From Bradyrhizobium glycinis (GTDB lineage: Bacteria; Pseudomonadota; Alphaproteobacteria; Rhizobiales; Xanthobacteraceae), in the NCBI RefSeq assembly GCF_016031655.1, contig NZ_JACCHQ010000029.1:28927-92926 (forward strand): a DNA stretch of 64,000 bases, read 5' to 3'. Shown here one piece after another: positions 8,584 through 16,657 of this stretch (positions are counted from its first letter, which is position 1; each line of letters opens with the position of its first letter). The translations under genes and the position numbers were made by a program. The notes beneath the pieces were generated by a model that saw nothing but the letters and a program-made list of their open reading frames with translations, had not been told where the DNA came from and did not search any database.

Positions 8584-9351
8584 TCACGCTTCAAGCGCGA
8601 TGGCGTGAACGTGGCGGCCGTAATCGGGCTCCTTGCGATGCACCGAGCGGCGATAGCTGAAGAAGCGCTCGTCGGCGTAAGTGTCGAGACCGAGGTCGTC
8701 GATCATCAGGATGCCGGCGGCTTCCAGCCGCTGGCGGATGTAGCCGGCGAGATCGAACATCGCGTGGCCCTCGCGCACCGAGGGGATGAAGAACATGGCG
8801 TTCTCCGCATCCGCCTCGATGAAGCGCGCGACGAATTCGTTGCCGACCTCGTAGCTGTCCTGGCGGATCAACGGGCCGATCGCGGCGATGATGCCGCCGC
8901 GCGTGGCGCCGAGCTTCTCCATCGCCGCGATGGTGGCTTCCAGCACGCCCGTCAGCGCGCCCTTCCACCCCGCATGCGCGCCGCCGATCACCCGCGCTTT
9001 CGGATCGACGAACAGCACCGGCCCGCAATCGGCGGTGGAGACGCCGAGTGCGATGCCTGGCGTTTTCGTCACTAGCGCATCGCCTTTCGGCCGCGGTCCG
9101 CTCGGCCACGGTGTCTCCGCAATGAGCACGTCGGGCGAATGGATCTGGTGCAGGCTGAGGAAGCGCTCAGGCGCAACGCCGACATGCTCGGCCATGCGGC
9201 GCCGGTTCTCGGCGACCAGCGCCTGATCGTCGTTGGAGCCGAGCCCGCCGTTCAGCGCGGAATAGATGCCGCCGGAGACGCCACCTTCGCGGGTGAAGAA
9301 GGCATGGCGCAGGCCGGGCACGGCGGACAGCAGCGACGAAGCAATCGTCAT
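8584..9351 (-). CDS. pgeF: Purine nucleoside phosphorylase / polyphenol oxidase family (YfiH, PgeF)
   Basis: A 255-residue protein of the DUF152/YfiH family. HQIHSPDV, STADCGPVLFVD and IGGAHAGWKGAL carry the His/Cys residues of the metal site, and AAIGPLIRQDSYEVG and the ending YGRHVHAIALE are conserved. Members act as broad purine nucleoside phosphorylases and adenosine deaminases, and in E. coli PgeF also clears peptidoglycan wrongly carrying Ser; older names call it laccase or polyphenol oxidase. Its ATG at 9351 overlaps the TGA of the upstream methyltransferase gene by four bases, so the two are translationally coupled behind lgt. Confidence 0.9.
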   Translation of the reverse strand: MTIASSLLSAVPGLRHAFFTREGGVSGGIYSALNGGLGSNDDQALVAENRRRMAEHVGVAPERFLSLHQIHSPDVLIAETPWPSGPRPKGDALVTKTPGIALGVSTADCGPVLFVDPKARVIGGAHAGWKGALTGVLEATIAAMEKLGATRGGIIAAIGPLIRQDSYEVGNEFVARFIEADAENAMFFIPSVREGHAMFDLAGYIRQRLEAAGILMIDDLGLDTYADERFFSYRRSVHRKEPDYGRHVHAIALEA

Positions 9352-10466
9352 GAGGCCTCTCCTGCCTGTTCGAGATCGCTGAGGCCGGCAAGACCTGTCA
9401 GTCGCGGCTCGGAGATGCCGAGCACCTTGAACATCGAGCCCATGCCGCCACGCCCGGTATCGGTCAGGCGCTTGAGCGCCACCGAAATGTCGGTGGCGAC
9501 GTCGGGCGCTGCTTTCTGCATCAAGGCGGCGGCGCGGGTGTCGATGCCGATCCGCTTGAGGAAGTCGCCTTGCGTCACCGGCCCATGCACGCGCGCGCCG
9601 ACATCTTCGGCCGCGCGCGCCAGCGCCTGGAAGTCGACATGGGCGGTGACGTCGGCCTGGCCCGGCGCCTTCAAGGGATCGGCGAAGGTGTGGCGCGCGA
9701 TGGCCTGGAACGTATCGCCGGCATCGCTGCGCAGATGGCCGTAATCGATGATCAGCGCCGCGCCGTCCTGGTCGCGCACGCGCGTGGCGAGCTTCATGAT
9801 CTCGCCGTCCGGCCGCCACTCGAACACGGCGCCAATGGGGGCGGCGCGCACCAGGGGCGGCAGCAGCACGTCGAAGCGGGGCGTCGGCTCCGGCGCCGCG
9901 CCGAACTGAAGCTTGCCGTTGGGATCGATCTCGATCACGCGCTCGTGCCAGCCGTTCTCGTGGCGGATCATCTGGTGGATCGGCAGCACGTCGAAATATT
10001 CGTTGGCGAGGATGACGCTCGGGCCCTCCGGCACCTCGTCGATGCTGTCGTGCCAGGCGATGTTGCGCACGTTGGCGAGCGTCGCGCTCTGCCGTTCCCG
10101 CAACACGGGATTGACCTCGACCATGTGGATGTGGAGCGCCTGGTAGAGCGGCGGCAGCACGCGGAGCGCGCGCAGCGCATCCGCCATCATGGTGCCGCGG
10201 CCGGGGCCGAGCTCGATCAACCGCAAGAATTGCGGCGAGCCCATCTGCTTCCAGACCGAGGCGGTCCACAGGCCCAGCAGCTCGCCGAACATCTGGCTGA
10301 CTTCGGGCGCCGTGGTGAAGTCGCCCTCGCGCCCGAGCGGATCGCGCGAGACGTAATAGCCGTAGCGCGGATGCATCAGGCACAGTTCCATGTACCGCCA
10401 GACCGGCATGGGCCCGGATGATTTGATCAGCGCCTTGATCTCGTTGAGGAGCGGCTGGTCGGTCAC
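9348..10466 (-). CDS. MidA/NDUFAF7-like SAM-dependent methyltransferase
   Basis: A 372-residue class I methyltransferase of the DUF185 family. RLIELGPGRGTMMAD is the SAM-binding motif I, HMVEVNP is the acidic end of strand 2, and AALIIDYGHLRSD is the later motif typical of this family. Mitochondrial NDUFAF7 dimethylates an Arg of a complex I subunit during assembly; a similar role in bacteria is an inference. I place the start at a GTG at 10466 (MTDQPLLNEI), preceded by GAGAAG and 20 bases after lgt; the next ATG would cut into the conserved N-terminal helix. Gene order lgt > this gene > pgeF, with four-base overlap to pgeF, indicates one operon. Confidence 0.87.
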   Translation of the reverse strand: MTDQPLLNEIKALIKSSGPMPVWRYMELCLMHPRYGYYVSRDPLGREGDFTTAPEVSQMFGELLGLWTASVWKQMGSPQFLRLIELGPGRGTMMADALRALRVLPPLYQALHIHMVEVNPVLRERQSATLANVRNIAWHDSIDEVPEGPSVILANEYFDVLPIHQMIRHENGWHERVIEIDPNGKLQFGAAPEPTPRFDVLLPPLVRAAPIGAVFEWRPDGEIMKLATRVRDQDGAALIIDYGHLRSDAGDTFQAIARHTFADPLKAPGQADVTAHVDFQALARAAEDVGARVHGPVTQGDFLKRIGIDTRAAALMQKAAPDVATDISVALKRLTDTGRGGMGSMFKVLGISEPRLTGLAGLSDLEQAGEAS

Positions 10467-10486
10467 GGCGATCTTCTCGAAATGAA

Positions 10487-11332
10487 TTAACGAATTGCCT
10501 GGACGGGCGTCGGCGCACCGCGCCTGACAGCCCATACAATAAGTATGAGGCCGACAATAAGCATCGGAATCGACAGCAGCATGCCCATGGTTAATCCGCC
10601 CCAGAGAAAACCGAGCTGCGCGTCCGGTTCGCGAAAATGCTCGCCGGCAATGCGGGCCAGGCCATAGACCAGGATGAAGGCGCCAAGGATCATGCCGGGC
10701 CGCTTCAGCGCACCGAACCGGATCATGATCGCCAGCACCGTGAACAGCAGGATGCCCTCCATGCCGGCTTGGTAGAGCTGGCTCGGATGGCGCGGCAGCT
10801 GCGTCGGATCGTTGGGGAAGATCATCGCCCAGGGCAGGCTCGGGTCGGTGGCGCGGCCCCACAATTCGCCGTTGATGAAATTGGCAATGCGTCCGAGCAA
10901 GAGCCCGACCGGGGCGACCGCGGTGGTGATGTCGCCAAGCGACAGGATCGAGATGCCATTGCGGTGGGCGAACCACATCACCGCGACGACGCAGCCCAGG
11001 AAGCCGCCGTGGAACGACATGCCGCCCTCCCACAATTTGAAGATCGCGGCGGGATGATCGATGAAGAACGGCAGGTTGTAGAACAGCACGTAGCCGGCGC
11101 GGCCGCCGAGGATGATGCCGAGCGTGACCCACAGGATGAAGTCGTCGATTTGCACCAGCGAGATCGGTGCCGGTCCGCCCCACAGGCGTTCGCTCTTCAG
11201 CAGCGCGCGGGCATAGAGCCAGCCGAATACGATGCCGCAGATATAGGCCAGGGCGTACCATTTGATCGCGAATGGACCGATCTCGAGCGCGATCGGGTTG
11301 AAGGCGGGGAAGTCGATCAGCAGAAGCGGCAT
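10487..11332 (-). CDS. lgt: Prolipoprotein diacylglyceryl transferase
   Basis: An inner-membrane enzyme that moves diacylglycerol from phosphatidylglycerol to the lipobox Cys of prolipoproteins. It has 281 residues and about seven membrane segments. The family motifs are visible: GGMSFHGGFLGC, the signature GRIANFINGELWG (Gly-Arg-x-x-Asn-Phe-x-Asn) and PSQLYQAGMEG, and the loop REPDAQLGFLWGGLTMG near the end. The start at 11332 has AGAAGG ahead and begins with the usual hydrophobic MPLLLIDFPAFNP; a longer form from 11425 is unlikely. It is the first gene of the lgt-methyltransferase-pgeF operon. Confidence 0.96.
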   Translation of the reverse strand: MPLLLIDFPAFNPIALEIGPFAIKWYALAYICGIVFGWLYARALLKSERLWGGPAPISLVQIDDFILWVTLGIILGGRAGYVLFYNLPFFIDHPAAIFKLWEGGMSFHGGFLGCVVAVMWFAHRNGISILSLGDITTAVAPVGLLLGRIANFINGELWGRATDPSLPWAMIFPNDPTQLPRHPSQLYQAGMEGILLFTVLAIMIRFGALKRPGMILGAFILVYGLARIAGEHFREPDAQLGFLWGGLTMGMLLSIPMLIVGLILIVWAVRRGAPTPVQAIR

Positions 11333-11530
11333 CGCGCCTTCTATGTCGAAGCGGGGTCGCGGCGGTCGGGCGCCGGCTGACGCCCCGTGATTCCTCTTAT
11401 GCAGGGACGTTGAATACGATTGCAAGGAAACCGGCGCATGACAAGGATACCGCCCGCTTCGCCCTTGAACCGACCCCGTCGGATTGCCATTGTCTCGGTG
11501 AGTTCGCGCAAAGTTTATCGGAGGCCCGCA

Positions 11531-11794
11531 ATGACCCAGACCAGCAACCGGTTTTTCGACGAGATCGGCCGCCTGATGAACGACGCCGCCGGTGCTGCTC
11601 AGGGCGTCAAGCGCGAATTCGATTCCGTGATGCGCAGCCAGGCCGAAAAATTCCTGCGCGACATGGACCTCGTCAAGCGTGAGGAGTTCGAGGCGGTCAA
11701 GGACATGGCGCGCCTGGCGCGCGAGGAGAACGAGGCGCTGAAAGCGCGGATCGCAGCGCTGGAGGCAAGGCTGGGGGGGACCCCGACGTCGTAA
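11531..11794 (+). CDS. UbiK/BMFP-family accessory factor
   Basis: An 87-residue protein made of two helices. FFDEIGRLMNDAAGAAQGVKREFD starts the amphipathic helix, and VKREEFEAVKDMARLAREENEALKARIAALEARLG is a C-terminal coiled coil that gives trimers in this family (BMFP, formerly YqiC). In Enterobacteria UbiK supports aerobic ubiquinone synthesis by interaction with UbiJ and lipids; the alphaproteobacterial role is inferred. The start at 11531 has GGAGG directly ahead. It is divergent from lgt, and a GGGGAGGG hairpin follows. Confidence 0.82.
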   Translation: MTQTSNRFFDEIGRLMNDAAGAAQGVKREFDSVMRSQAEKFLRDMDLVKREEFEAVKDMARLAREENEALKARIAALEARLGGTPTS

Positions 11795-11809
11795 AGCGCG
11801 GTCTCTCTA

Positions 11810-11833
11810 ACCCTCCCCCTCCAGGGGAGGGTA
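11810..11833. repeat. Short palindrome, family F half-element
   Basis: ACCCTCCCC and GGGGAGGGT pair around CTCCAG. The same arms open the longer family F elements at 48571-48728 and 63896-64000. It lies 16 bases after the UbiK-like gene and might act as its mRNA end, without a T-run. Confidence 0.55.
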
Positions 11834-11928
11834 CCAGCCCATTCTCCTTGTCATTTCCGCAGCTTCCGGGTAAAAGCCCGCCACGTCCGCGGCCCCCGCA
11901 CCCCTGGAGGCTTGCTGCGGACCATGCC

Positions 11929-11949
11929 ATGGGCCGCCTTGCGGCCCAT
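11929..11949 (+). promoter_or_regulatory. Perfect hairpin in the rplY leader
   Basis: ATGGGCCGC and GCGGCCCAT form a perfect nine-base-pair stem with the loop CTT, followed by TAACTTTTG. It ends 30 bases ahead of the rplY start and 16 bases ahead of the ribosome site AAGGA. It could be a weak attenuator, a 5'-end stabiliser, or a binding site for autogenous control by L25; none of this is shown by the sequence alone. Confidence 0.5.
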
Positions 11950-11979
11950 TAACTTTTGCAAAAACAAGGACTTAACGAC

Positions 11980-12699
11980 ATGGCGACGACCGTCAAGGAA
12001 TTGAAGGCGACCGCACGTCCGAAGAGCGGCAAGGGGGCCGCCCGGGCTGAGCGTCGCGCCGGGCGAGTGCCCGGAGTGATCTACGGCAACAACCAGCCCC
12101 CGCTCACGATCTCGATCGAGGATCGTGAACTGCGCCAGCGCATCCTTGCCGGCCGGTTCCTGACCACGCTGGTCGACATCGACCTCGAGGGCAAGAAGCA
12201 CCGCGTCATTCCCCGCGACTACCACCTCGACCCGGTCAAGGACTTCCCGATCCATGTCGACTTCATGCGGCTGGGTGAAGGCGCCACCATCCGCATCAGC
12301 GTTCCCCTGCACGTCGTGAAGGCGGAAACCTCCCCGGGCGTGAAGCGCGGCGGCACCGTCAACATCGTCGCCCACGCGATCGAGCTCGAATGCGGCGTCG
12401 AGAGCATCCCGCAATCCATCGAGGCCGATGTCGGCTCGCTCGAGATCGGCCACTCGCTGCATCTGGCCGACATCAAGCTGCCGGCCGGCGTCAAGGCGCT
12501 GACCCGCGAGGACGCGACCCTCGTCACCATCGTGCCGCCGTCCGGGTACGCCGAAGAGCAGAAGGCTGCTGCTGCGGCTGCCGCTGCTGGTGCGGCCCCG
12601 GGCGCTGCGGCAGCTCCGGCCGCTGGTGCCGCGGCTCCGGCTGCTGCTGCTCCCGCCGCTGCTGCCAAGGCTCCCGCCGGCGGCGACAAGAAGAAGTAA
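11980..12699 (+). CDS. rplY: 50S ribosomal protein L25 (general stress protein Ctc family)
   Basis: A 239-residue long-form L25 that binds 5S rRNA. The N-terminal L25 domain runs from ELKATARPKSGKGAARAERR through RVPGVIYGNNQPP to HVDFMRL (about residue 90), and the C-terminal TL5/Ctc beta domain runs to about residue 185 (VPLHVVKAETSPGVKRGGTV; DIKLPAGVKALTREDATL). The last 50 residues are a low-complexity Ala/Pro tail ending in a Lys cluster, usual in rhizobial L25. The start at 11980 has AAGGA ten bases ahead. It is followed by pth, as in many bacteria, since both act in translation. Confidence 0.95.
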   Translation: MATTVKELKATARPKSGKGAARAERRAGRVPGVIYGNNQPPLTISIEDRELRQRILAGRFLTTLVDIDLEGKKHRVIPRDYHLDPVKDFPIHVDFMRLGEGATIRISVPLHVVKAETSPGVKRGGTVNIVAHAIELECGVESIPQSIEADVGSLEIGHSLHLADIKLPAGVKALTREDATLVTIVPPSGYAEEQKAAAAAAAAGAAPGAAAAPAAGAAAPAAAAPAAAAKAPAGGDKKK

Positions 12700-12757
12700 T
12701 CTCTCAAAGCTGGCGCGCGGCTCCTCGCCGCGCGCCGAGCGAGGGGCGCGCCGCGTC

Positions 12758-13363
12758 ATGCGACTCTTTGTTGGGCTTGGCAATCCCGGCGCGAAATACG
12801 CACGCAACCGGCACAACATCGGCTTCATGGCCGTCGACGAAATCGCGCGGCGTCATGGCTTTGCGCCGTGGCGCCGCCGCTTTCAGGGCGAGACCTCGGA
12901 AGGTGCACTCGGACCTGAGCGCGTGATCCTGCTCAAGCCCACGACCTACATGAACGAGTCCGGCCGCAGCGTTCAGGAAGCGGCGAGCTTCTTCAAGATC
13001 GCCCCAGGCGACACCACCGTGTTCCACGACGAGCTCGAGCTGCCGCCGGGCAAGGTGCGGGTGAAGATCGGCGGCGGCATCGCCGGCCATAACGGCCTGC
13101 GCTCGATCTCGGCGCATATCGGCAACGATTATCGCCGGGTCCGGCTCGGCATCGGTCATCCCGGCGTCAAGGAACTGGTGCACGGCCACGTGCTGTCGGA
13201 CTTCGCCAAGGCCGACAACGAATGGGTGACGACGCTCTGCGACGCGGTGGCCGAGCACGCCGGGCTGCTTGCCAAGGGTACGGATGCGACCTTCGCCAAC
13301 AGGGTGCATCTGGCCATGCAGGCGAAGGGATTTTTGACCAAGGACGAGAACGGCAAGGAATAA
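12758..13363 (+). CDS. pth: Peptidyl-tRNA hydrolase
   Basis: A 201-residue cytoplasmic enzyme that frees tRNA from peptidyl-tRNA dropped by ribosomes. LFVGLGNPGAKYARNRHNIGFMAVD holds the conserved Asn and the catalytic His (in NRHNIGF), KPTTYMNESG binds the peptide, and HDELELPPGKVR carries the catalytic Asp. GGGIAGHNGLRSI is the family glycine-rich loop. The ATG at 12758 is preceded by GAGGGG, twelve bases ahead. It lies 58 bases after rplY and 123 before ychF; rplY-pth-ychF is a common gene order. Confidence 0.96.
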   Translation: MRLFVGLGNPGAKYARNRHNIGFMAVDEIARRHGFAPWRRRFQGETSEGALGPERVILLKPTTYMNESGRSVQEAASFFKIAPGDTTVFHDELELPPGKVRVKIGGGIAGHNGLRSISAHIGNDYRRVRLGIGHPGVKELVHGHVLSDFAKADNEWVTTLCDAVAEHAGLLAKGTDATFANRVHLAMQAKGFLTKDENGKE

Positions 13364-13367
13364 CGCC

Positions 13368-13443
13368 TGTCATCGCCGGACTTGATCCGGCGATCCATCC
13401 TGCGAAGACGATGGATGCGCGGGTCAAGCCCGCGCATGACGAC
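13368..13443. repeat. Interspersed repeat, family B
   Basis: TGTCATCGCCGGACTTGATCCGGCGATCCATC followed by GCGCGGGTCAAGCCCGCGCATGACGA, here abbreviated to its arms CGCCGGACTTGATCCGGCG and GCGGGTCAAGCCCGC. It sits in the pth-ychF gap. Confidence 0.8.
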
Positions 13444-13486
13444 TTCGGAATACATTGACGCGCGGAGCGCGGAGGCCAGGACCACC

Positions 13487-14584
13487 ATGGGATTCAAATG
13501 CGGGATCGTCGGATTGCCCAATGTCGGCAAGTCGACCTTGTTCAATGCGCTGACCGAGACGGCCGCGGCGCAGGCCGCGAACTATCCGTTCTGCACCATC
13601 GAGCCGAATGTCGGCGAGGTCGCCGTCCCTGATCCGCGGCTCGACAAGCTCGCGGCGATCGCCAAGTCGGGCCAGATCATCCCGACCCGGCTGACCTTCG
13701 TCGACATCGCCGGGCTCGTGCGCGGCGCTTCCAAGGGTGAAGGTCTCGGCAACCAGTTCCTGGCCAATATCCGGGAGGTCGACGCCATCGCGCATGTGGT
13801 GCGCTGCTTCGAGGATTCCGACATCACCCATGTCGAGGGCAAGATCGCCCCGCTCGCGGACATCGAGACCATCGAGACCGAGCTGATGCTCGCCGACCTC
13901 GACAGTCTCGAGAAGCGCGTCGACAATCTCACCAAGAAGGCCAAGGGCAACGACAAGGACGCCAAGGAGCAGCTCGATCTCGTCAACCGCACCCTGGTGC
14001 TGCTCCGTGACGGCAAGCCCGCGCGCCTCGTCGAGCGCAAGGCGGAGGAGGAGCGGGCGTTCTCGATGCTCGGCCTGTTGTCGTCAAAGCCCGTGCTCTA
14101 TGTCTGCAACGTCGAGGAAGGCTCGGCTGCAACCGGCAACGCATTCTCCAAGGCGGTTGAGGAGCAGGCGGCGAAGGAGGGCGCGGTCGCTGTCGTCATT
14201 TCCGCCAAGATCGAATCCGAGATCGCGACCATCTCACGTGACGAGCGCGCGGATTTCCTGGAGACGCTGGGCCTCGAAGAAGCCGGCCTCGATCGCCTGA
14301 TCCGCGCCGGCTACACCCTGCTCGACCTCATCACCTACTTCACCGTGGGCCCGAAGGAAGCGCGCGCCTGGACCATCCATCGCGGCACCAAGGCGCCGGC
14401 GGCGGCCGGCGTGATCCACACCGATTTCGAGAAGGGTTTTATCCGCGCCGAGACCATCGCGTATGACGATTACGTCGCGCTCGGCGGCGAAGCCGGTGCC
14501 CGCGATGCCGGCAAGCTCCGCCTCGAAGGCAAGGACTACGTCGTCGCCGACGGCGACGTGATGCATTTCAGGTTCAATACGTAG
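13487..14584 (+). CDS. ychF: Redox-regulated ATPase/GTPase YchF (Obg family)
   Basis: A 365-residue P-loop protein. The N-terminus GFKCGIVGLPNVGKSTLFNAL is the Walker A region, FVDIAGLVRGASKGEGLGNQFL is the G3/switch II region, and VLYVCNVEE holds the unusual NVEE form of the G4 motif that makes YchF prefer ATP. A coiled-coil insertion and a C-terminal TGS domain (TYFTVGPKEARAWTI, VIHTDFEKGFIRAE) follow. It binds ribosomes and takes part in oxidative-stress response and choice of translation start. The start at 13487 has GGAGG eleven bases ahead. Confidence 0.96.
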   Translation: MGFKCGIVGLPNVGKSTLFNALTETAAAQAANYPFCTIEPNVGEVAVPDPRLDKLAAIAKSGQIIPTRLTFVDIAGLVRGASKGEGLGNQFLANIREVDAIAHVVRCFEDSDITHVEGKIAPLADIETIETELMLADLDSLEKRVDNLTKKAKGNDKDAKEQLDLVNRTLVLLRDGKPARLVERKAEEERAFSMLGLLSSKPVLYVCNVEEGSAATGNAFSKAVEEQAAKEGAVAVVISAKIESEIATISRDERADFLETLGLEEAGLDRLIRAGYTLLDLITYFTVGPKEARAWTIHRGTKAPAAAGVIHTDFEKGFIRAETIAYDDYVALGGEAGARDAGKLRLEGKDYVVADGDVMHFRFNT

Positions 14585-14601
14585 GCACCAACATCGGTGC
14601 T

Positions 14602-14691
14602 GTAGGGTGGGCAAAGCGAAGCGTGCCCACCGCCTTCCTCATATCGCGGAATGATCGTGGGCACGGCGCTTTGCGCCTTTGCCCACCCTAC
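14602..14691. repeat. Interspersed repeat, family D
   Basis: GTAGGGTGGGCAAAGCG on the left and GCCTTTGCCCACCCTAC on the right form a long inverted repeat between convergent ychF and the DUF4282 gene; compare 3657-3748. Confidence 0.8.
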
Positions 14692-14719
14692 GGCGCTGCG
14701 CGCGCCCCGGAATGACGGG

Positions 14720-15016
14720 CTACCGCATCCCTGATCCCTGGTCCCTGATGGCGCCGAGATGCTCGTTGATGCGGAAGACGATCAGGATCAGCTCGGCGAC
14801 GATGCGCGAGAACACGATGCCGACGACGACGCTGGCGATCGACGACAGCAGCACCAGAAAGCCGCCGAACGGGCTGATCGCCATCGCAGCCAACCCTGAG
14901 AAGATGCCGGAGAGGCCGAACAGGCAGATCAGCGCGATCACCAGCCAGTAGAAGGTCTTGATGATCGTCGGCGTGATGAAGCGGTCCCATTGGAACAGGT
15001 CGCTGAATGAAAACAT
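14720..15016 (-). CDS. DUF4282 domain membrane protein
   Basis: A 98-residue inner-membrane protein. The opening FSFSDLFQWDRFITPTIIKTFYWL is the DUF4282 signature, with two membrane segments (about residues 18-48 and 52-82) and the ending RIVAELILIVFRINEHL, which is the most conserved part. The start at 15016 follows GGGGAGAG. The biological role of DUF4282 is unknown. It is monocistronic and convergent with ychF. Confidence 0.86.
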   Translation of the reverse strand: MFSFSDLFQWDRFITPTIIKTFYWLVIALICLFGLSGIFSGLAAMAISPFGGFLVLLSSIASVVVGIVFSRIVAELILIVFRINEHLGAIRDQGSGMR

Positions 15017-15196
15017 TGCTCTCCCCAGGGCAGATCGGGACTTCAAATCGGGACTTCAAATCGGGCTTCGGCCGTCGACCGATCCGACTCAAATCAACGC
15101 CGATCCCGAGTATGTAGCACGAGCCATGCGGGCCGGCGGGTTGAGATTGCCGCAAAGTGCGGCCACAATCTGTCATTCCCGCAAAGCTTTCCCGAG

Positions 15197-15649
15197 ATGA
15201 CCCTGACCTTCGAAGATTTCCCGCCCGGCCGGTTCGGAACGTTCGGCCCGCGCCATGTCACCCGCGACGAGATCCTGGCCTTTGCCGCCGAGTTCGATCC
15301 GCAGCCGATGCACCTCGACGAGGCGGCAGCGGCCAAGAGCATGCTGCGCGGCCTGTCCGGTTCGGGCTGGCACCTGTGCTCGTTGATGATGCGGATGATG
15401 GCCGACGGCTTCATCACGCGCGCCGCGTCACTGGGATCTCCTGGCGTCGACGAGGTGCGCTGGCTGTCGCCGCTGCGGCCCGGCGACGATCTCACGCTTG
15501 ATGTTGACGTCGTGGAGGCGCGGGTCTCGAAGAGCCGACCTGAGCTCGGCATCGTCAAGTTCAAATGCACCGCGCGCAATGCGGCGGGGCAGGCGCTCGC
15601 CGAGATGACCTCGCCGATCCTGATCAAGCGGCGCGAGGGAGCGGCCTGA
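15197..15649 (+). CDS. MaoC-like hot-dog dehydratase (first of a pair)
   Basis: A 150-residue single hot-dog domain. FGPRHVTRDEILAFAAEFDPQPMHLDEAAA is the MaoC pattern: the Asp and His in FDPQPMHLD are at the hydratase active-site positions. SGLSGSGWHLCSLMMRM and VRWLSPLRPGDDLTL follow. It is expected to act on an acyl-CoA or similar enoyl substrate in the cytoplasm; the substrate is unknown. The stop overlaps the start of the next gene (TGATG), so the two MaoC proteins are made together and may form a heterodimer. The start ATG at 15197 has no strong ribosome site. Confidence 0.87.
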   Translation: MTLTFEDFPPGRFGTFGPRHVTRDEILAFAAEFDPQPMHLDEAAAAKSMLRGLSGSGWHLCSLMMRMMADGFITRAASLGSPGVDEVRWLSPLRPGDDLTLDVDVVEARVSKSRPELGIVKFKCTARNAAGQALAEMTSPILIKRREGAA

Positions 15650-16125
15650 TGCGGTTTTTCGAAGACATTGCGATCGGTCAGCGCCGCGAGATCGGCACCT
15701 ATACGTTCACGGCGGAGTCGATCAAGACATTCGCCGCCAAGTTCGATCCGCAGCGCTTTCACCTCGACGAGGAGGAGGGCAAGAACTCGCTGTTCGGCGG
15801 GCTCGCCGCGTCGGGCTGGCATGTCGGCTCGGCCTGCATGAGCCTGCTTGTCGCCGACGGCCAGCATCTGGCGCGCGAGGCCGTCTCGCGCGGCGAAGAG
15901 GTTGCGGTGTGGGGCCCGTCGCCGGGCTTTCGCGACCTGCGCTGGATCAGGCCGGTGCTCGCGGGCGACACGGTCAATTACGTCAGCGAGGTCGTCGACA
16001 AGCGCACCTCGGCATCGCGTCCCGGCTGGGGCATTTTGACGGTCCGCACCACCGGCACCAACGAGCGCGGCGAGGAGGTCTATTCCATCACCGCGACTGC
16101 CTTCGTGCCGCTGCGCAAGGGGTGA
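15649..16125 (+). CDS. MaoC-like hot-dog dehydratase (second of a pair)
   Basis: A 158-residue paralogue of the preceding protein. IGTYTFTAESIKTFAAKFDPQRFHLDEEEG gives the MaoC signature with Asp and His again in FDPQRFHLD; GGLAASGWHVGSACMSLL and LRWIRPVLAGDTV match the partner segment by segment. The ATG at 15649 shares a base with the upstream TGA and the site GCGAGGGAG lies ahead, so translation is coupled. Tandem MaoC pairs of this kind are common in Bradyrhizobium but their substrate is not known to me. Confidence 0.88.
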   Translation: MRFFEDIAIGQRREIGTYTFTAESIKTFAAKFDPQRFHLDEEEGKNSLFGGLAASGWHVGSACMSLLVADGQHLAREAVSRGEEVAVWGPSPGFRDLRWIRPVLAGDTVNYVSEVVDKRTSASRPGWGILTVRTTGTNERGEEVYSITATAFVPLRKG

Positions 16126-16159
16126 TTTAGAATCGATCGAGCTGATCGCGATTCCTTTA

Positions 16160-16297
16160 CCTCTCCCGGCTCGCGGGGAGAGGTCGAATTCGATCGCAGA
16201 TCGAATTCGGGTGAGGGGGTACAGAGCTTTCGACAACCGCATCTGCGGAGAGAGGCCCCTCACCCCAACCCTCTCCCCGTAAGAACGGGGAGAGGGA
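16160..16297. repeat. Interspersed repeat, family E (CCTCTCCCCGC...GGTGAGGGG...AACGGGGAGAGGG)
   Basis: Contains CTCTCCCGGCTCGCGGGGAGAGG, here as arms CTCTCCC and GGGGAGAG, then CGAATTCGGGTGAGGGG and CTCTCCCCGTAAGAACGGGG. This is the main repeat family of the window; other copies are at 25902-26041, 32341-32570, 32960-33187, 38265-38445, 41301-41345 and 45313-45529. It fills most of the gap 16126-16472; the rest of that gap shows no gene. Confidence 0.85.
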
Positions 16298-16472
16298 GAA
16301 GAGAAACCAGCCGAGTGTTGCCCGCGCGCTATGGACGCGATTCCGGGTGGCTGCCATAAGCCTGCGCAACATGGTGACCCCGCGTTTTGGCGGAACCAGT
16401 GAGTTGCTAACTAATTATGAACCTGTCGCTGTCTATTTGAAACGAATTGGCAGACGACAGGGGACGAGGACC

Positions 16473-16619
16473 ATGGCTGACCGCGGCGCACTCAAATTTG
16501 TTGGATTCATCTTCGCGACTGCGACGCTGGCCGTGATGCTCGTCGCCGGCATGGTGGTGAAGGGCTATGCCGATGGCGCCTACACCCTGGAAGCCTCGAC
16601 CGTGGAAGCGGCCCGGTAA
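16473..16619 (+). CDS. Small single-pass membrane protein
   Basis: A 48-residue protein: a short charged N-terminus (MADRGALK), one membrane helix (FVGFIFATATLAVMLVAGMVV), then a small polar tail ending TVEAAR. The ribosome site GACGAGGA lies four to nine bases ahead of the ATG at 16473. Very similar short proteins are annotated as hypothetical in Bradyrhizobium genomes. It is convergent with another tiny membrane protein (16658-16795) across a hairpin. Function unknown. Confidence 0.72.
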   Translation: MADRGALKFVGFIFATATLAVMLVAGMVVKGYADGAYTLEASTVEAAR

Positions 16620-16635
16620 GAATTCGTTAACGATC

Positions 16636-16654
16636 GCGGCCGGCATCCGGCCGC
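16636..16654. terminator. Hairpin between convergent small genes
   Basis: GCGGCCGG and CCGGCCGC form a perfect eight-base-pair stem with the loop CAT, placed in the 38-base gap between two convergent small genes. It could end both transcripts, although there is no T-run on either strand. Confidence 0.5.
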
Positions 16655-16657
16655 AGC

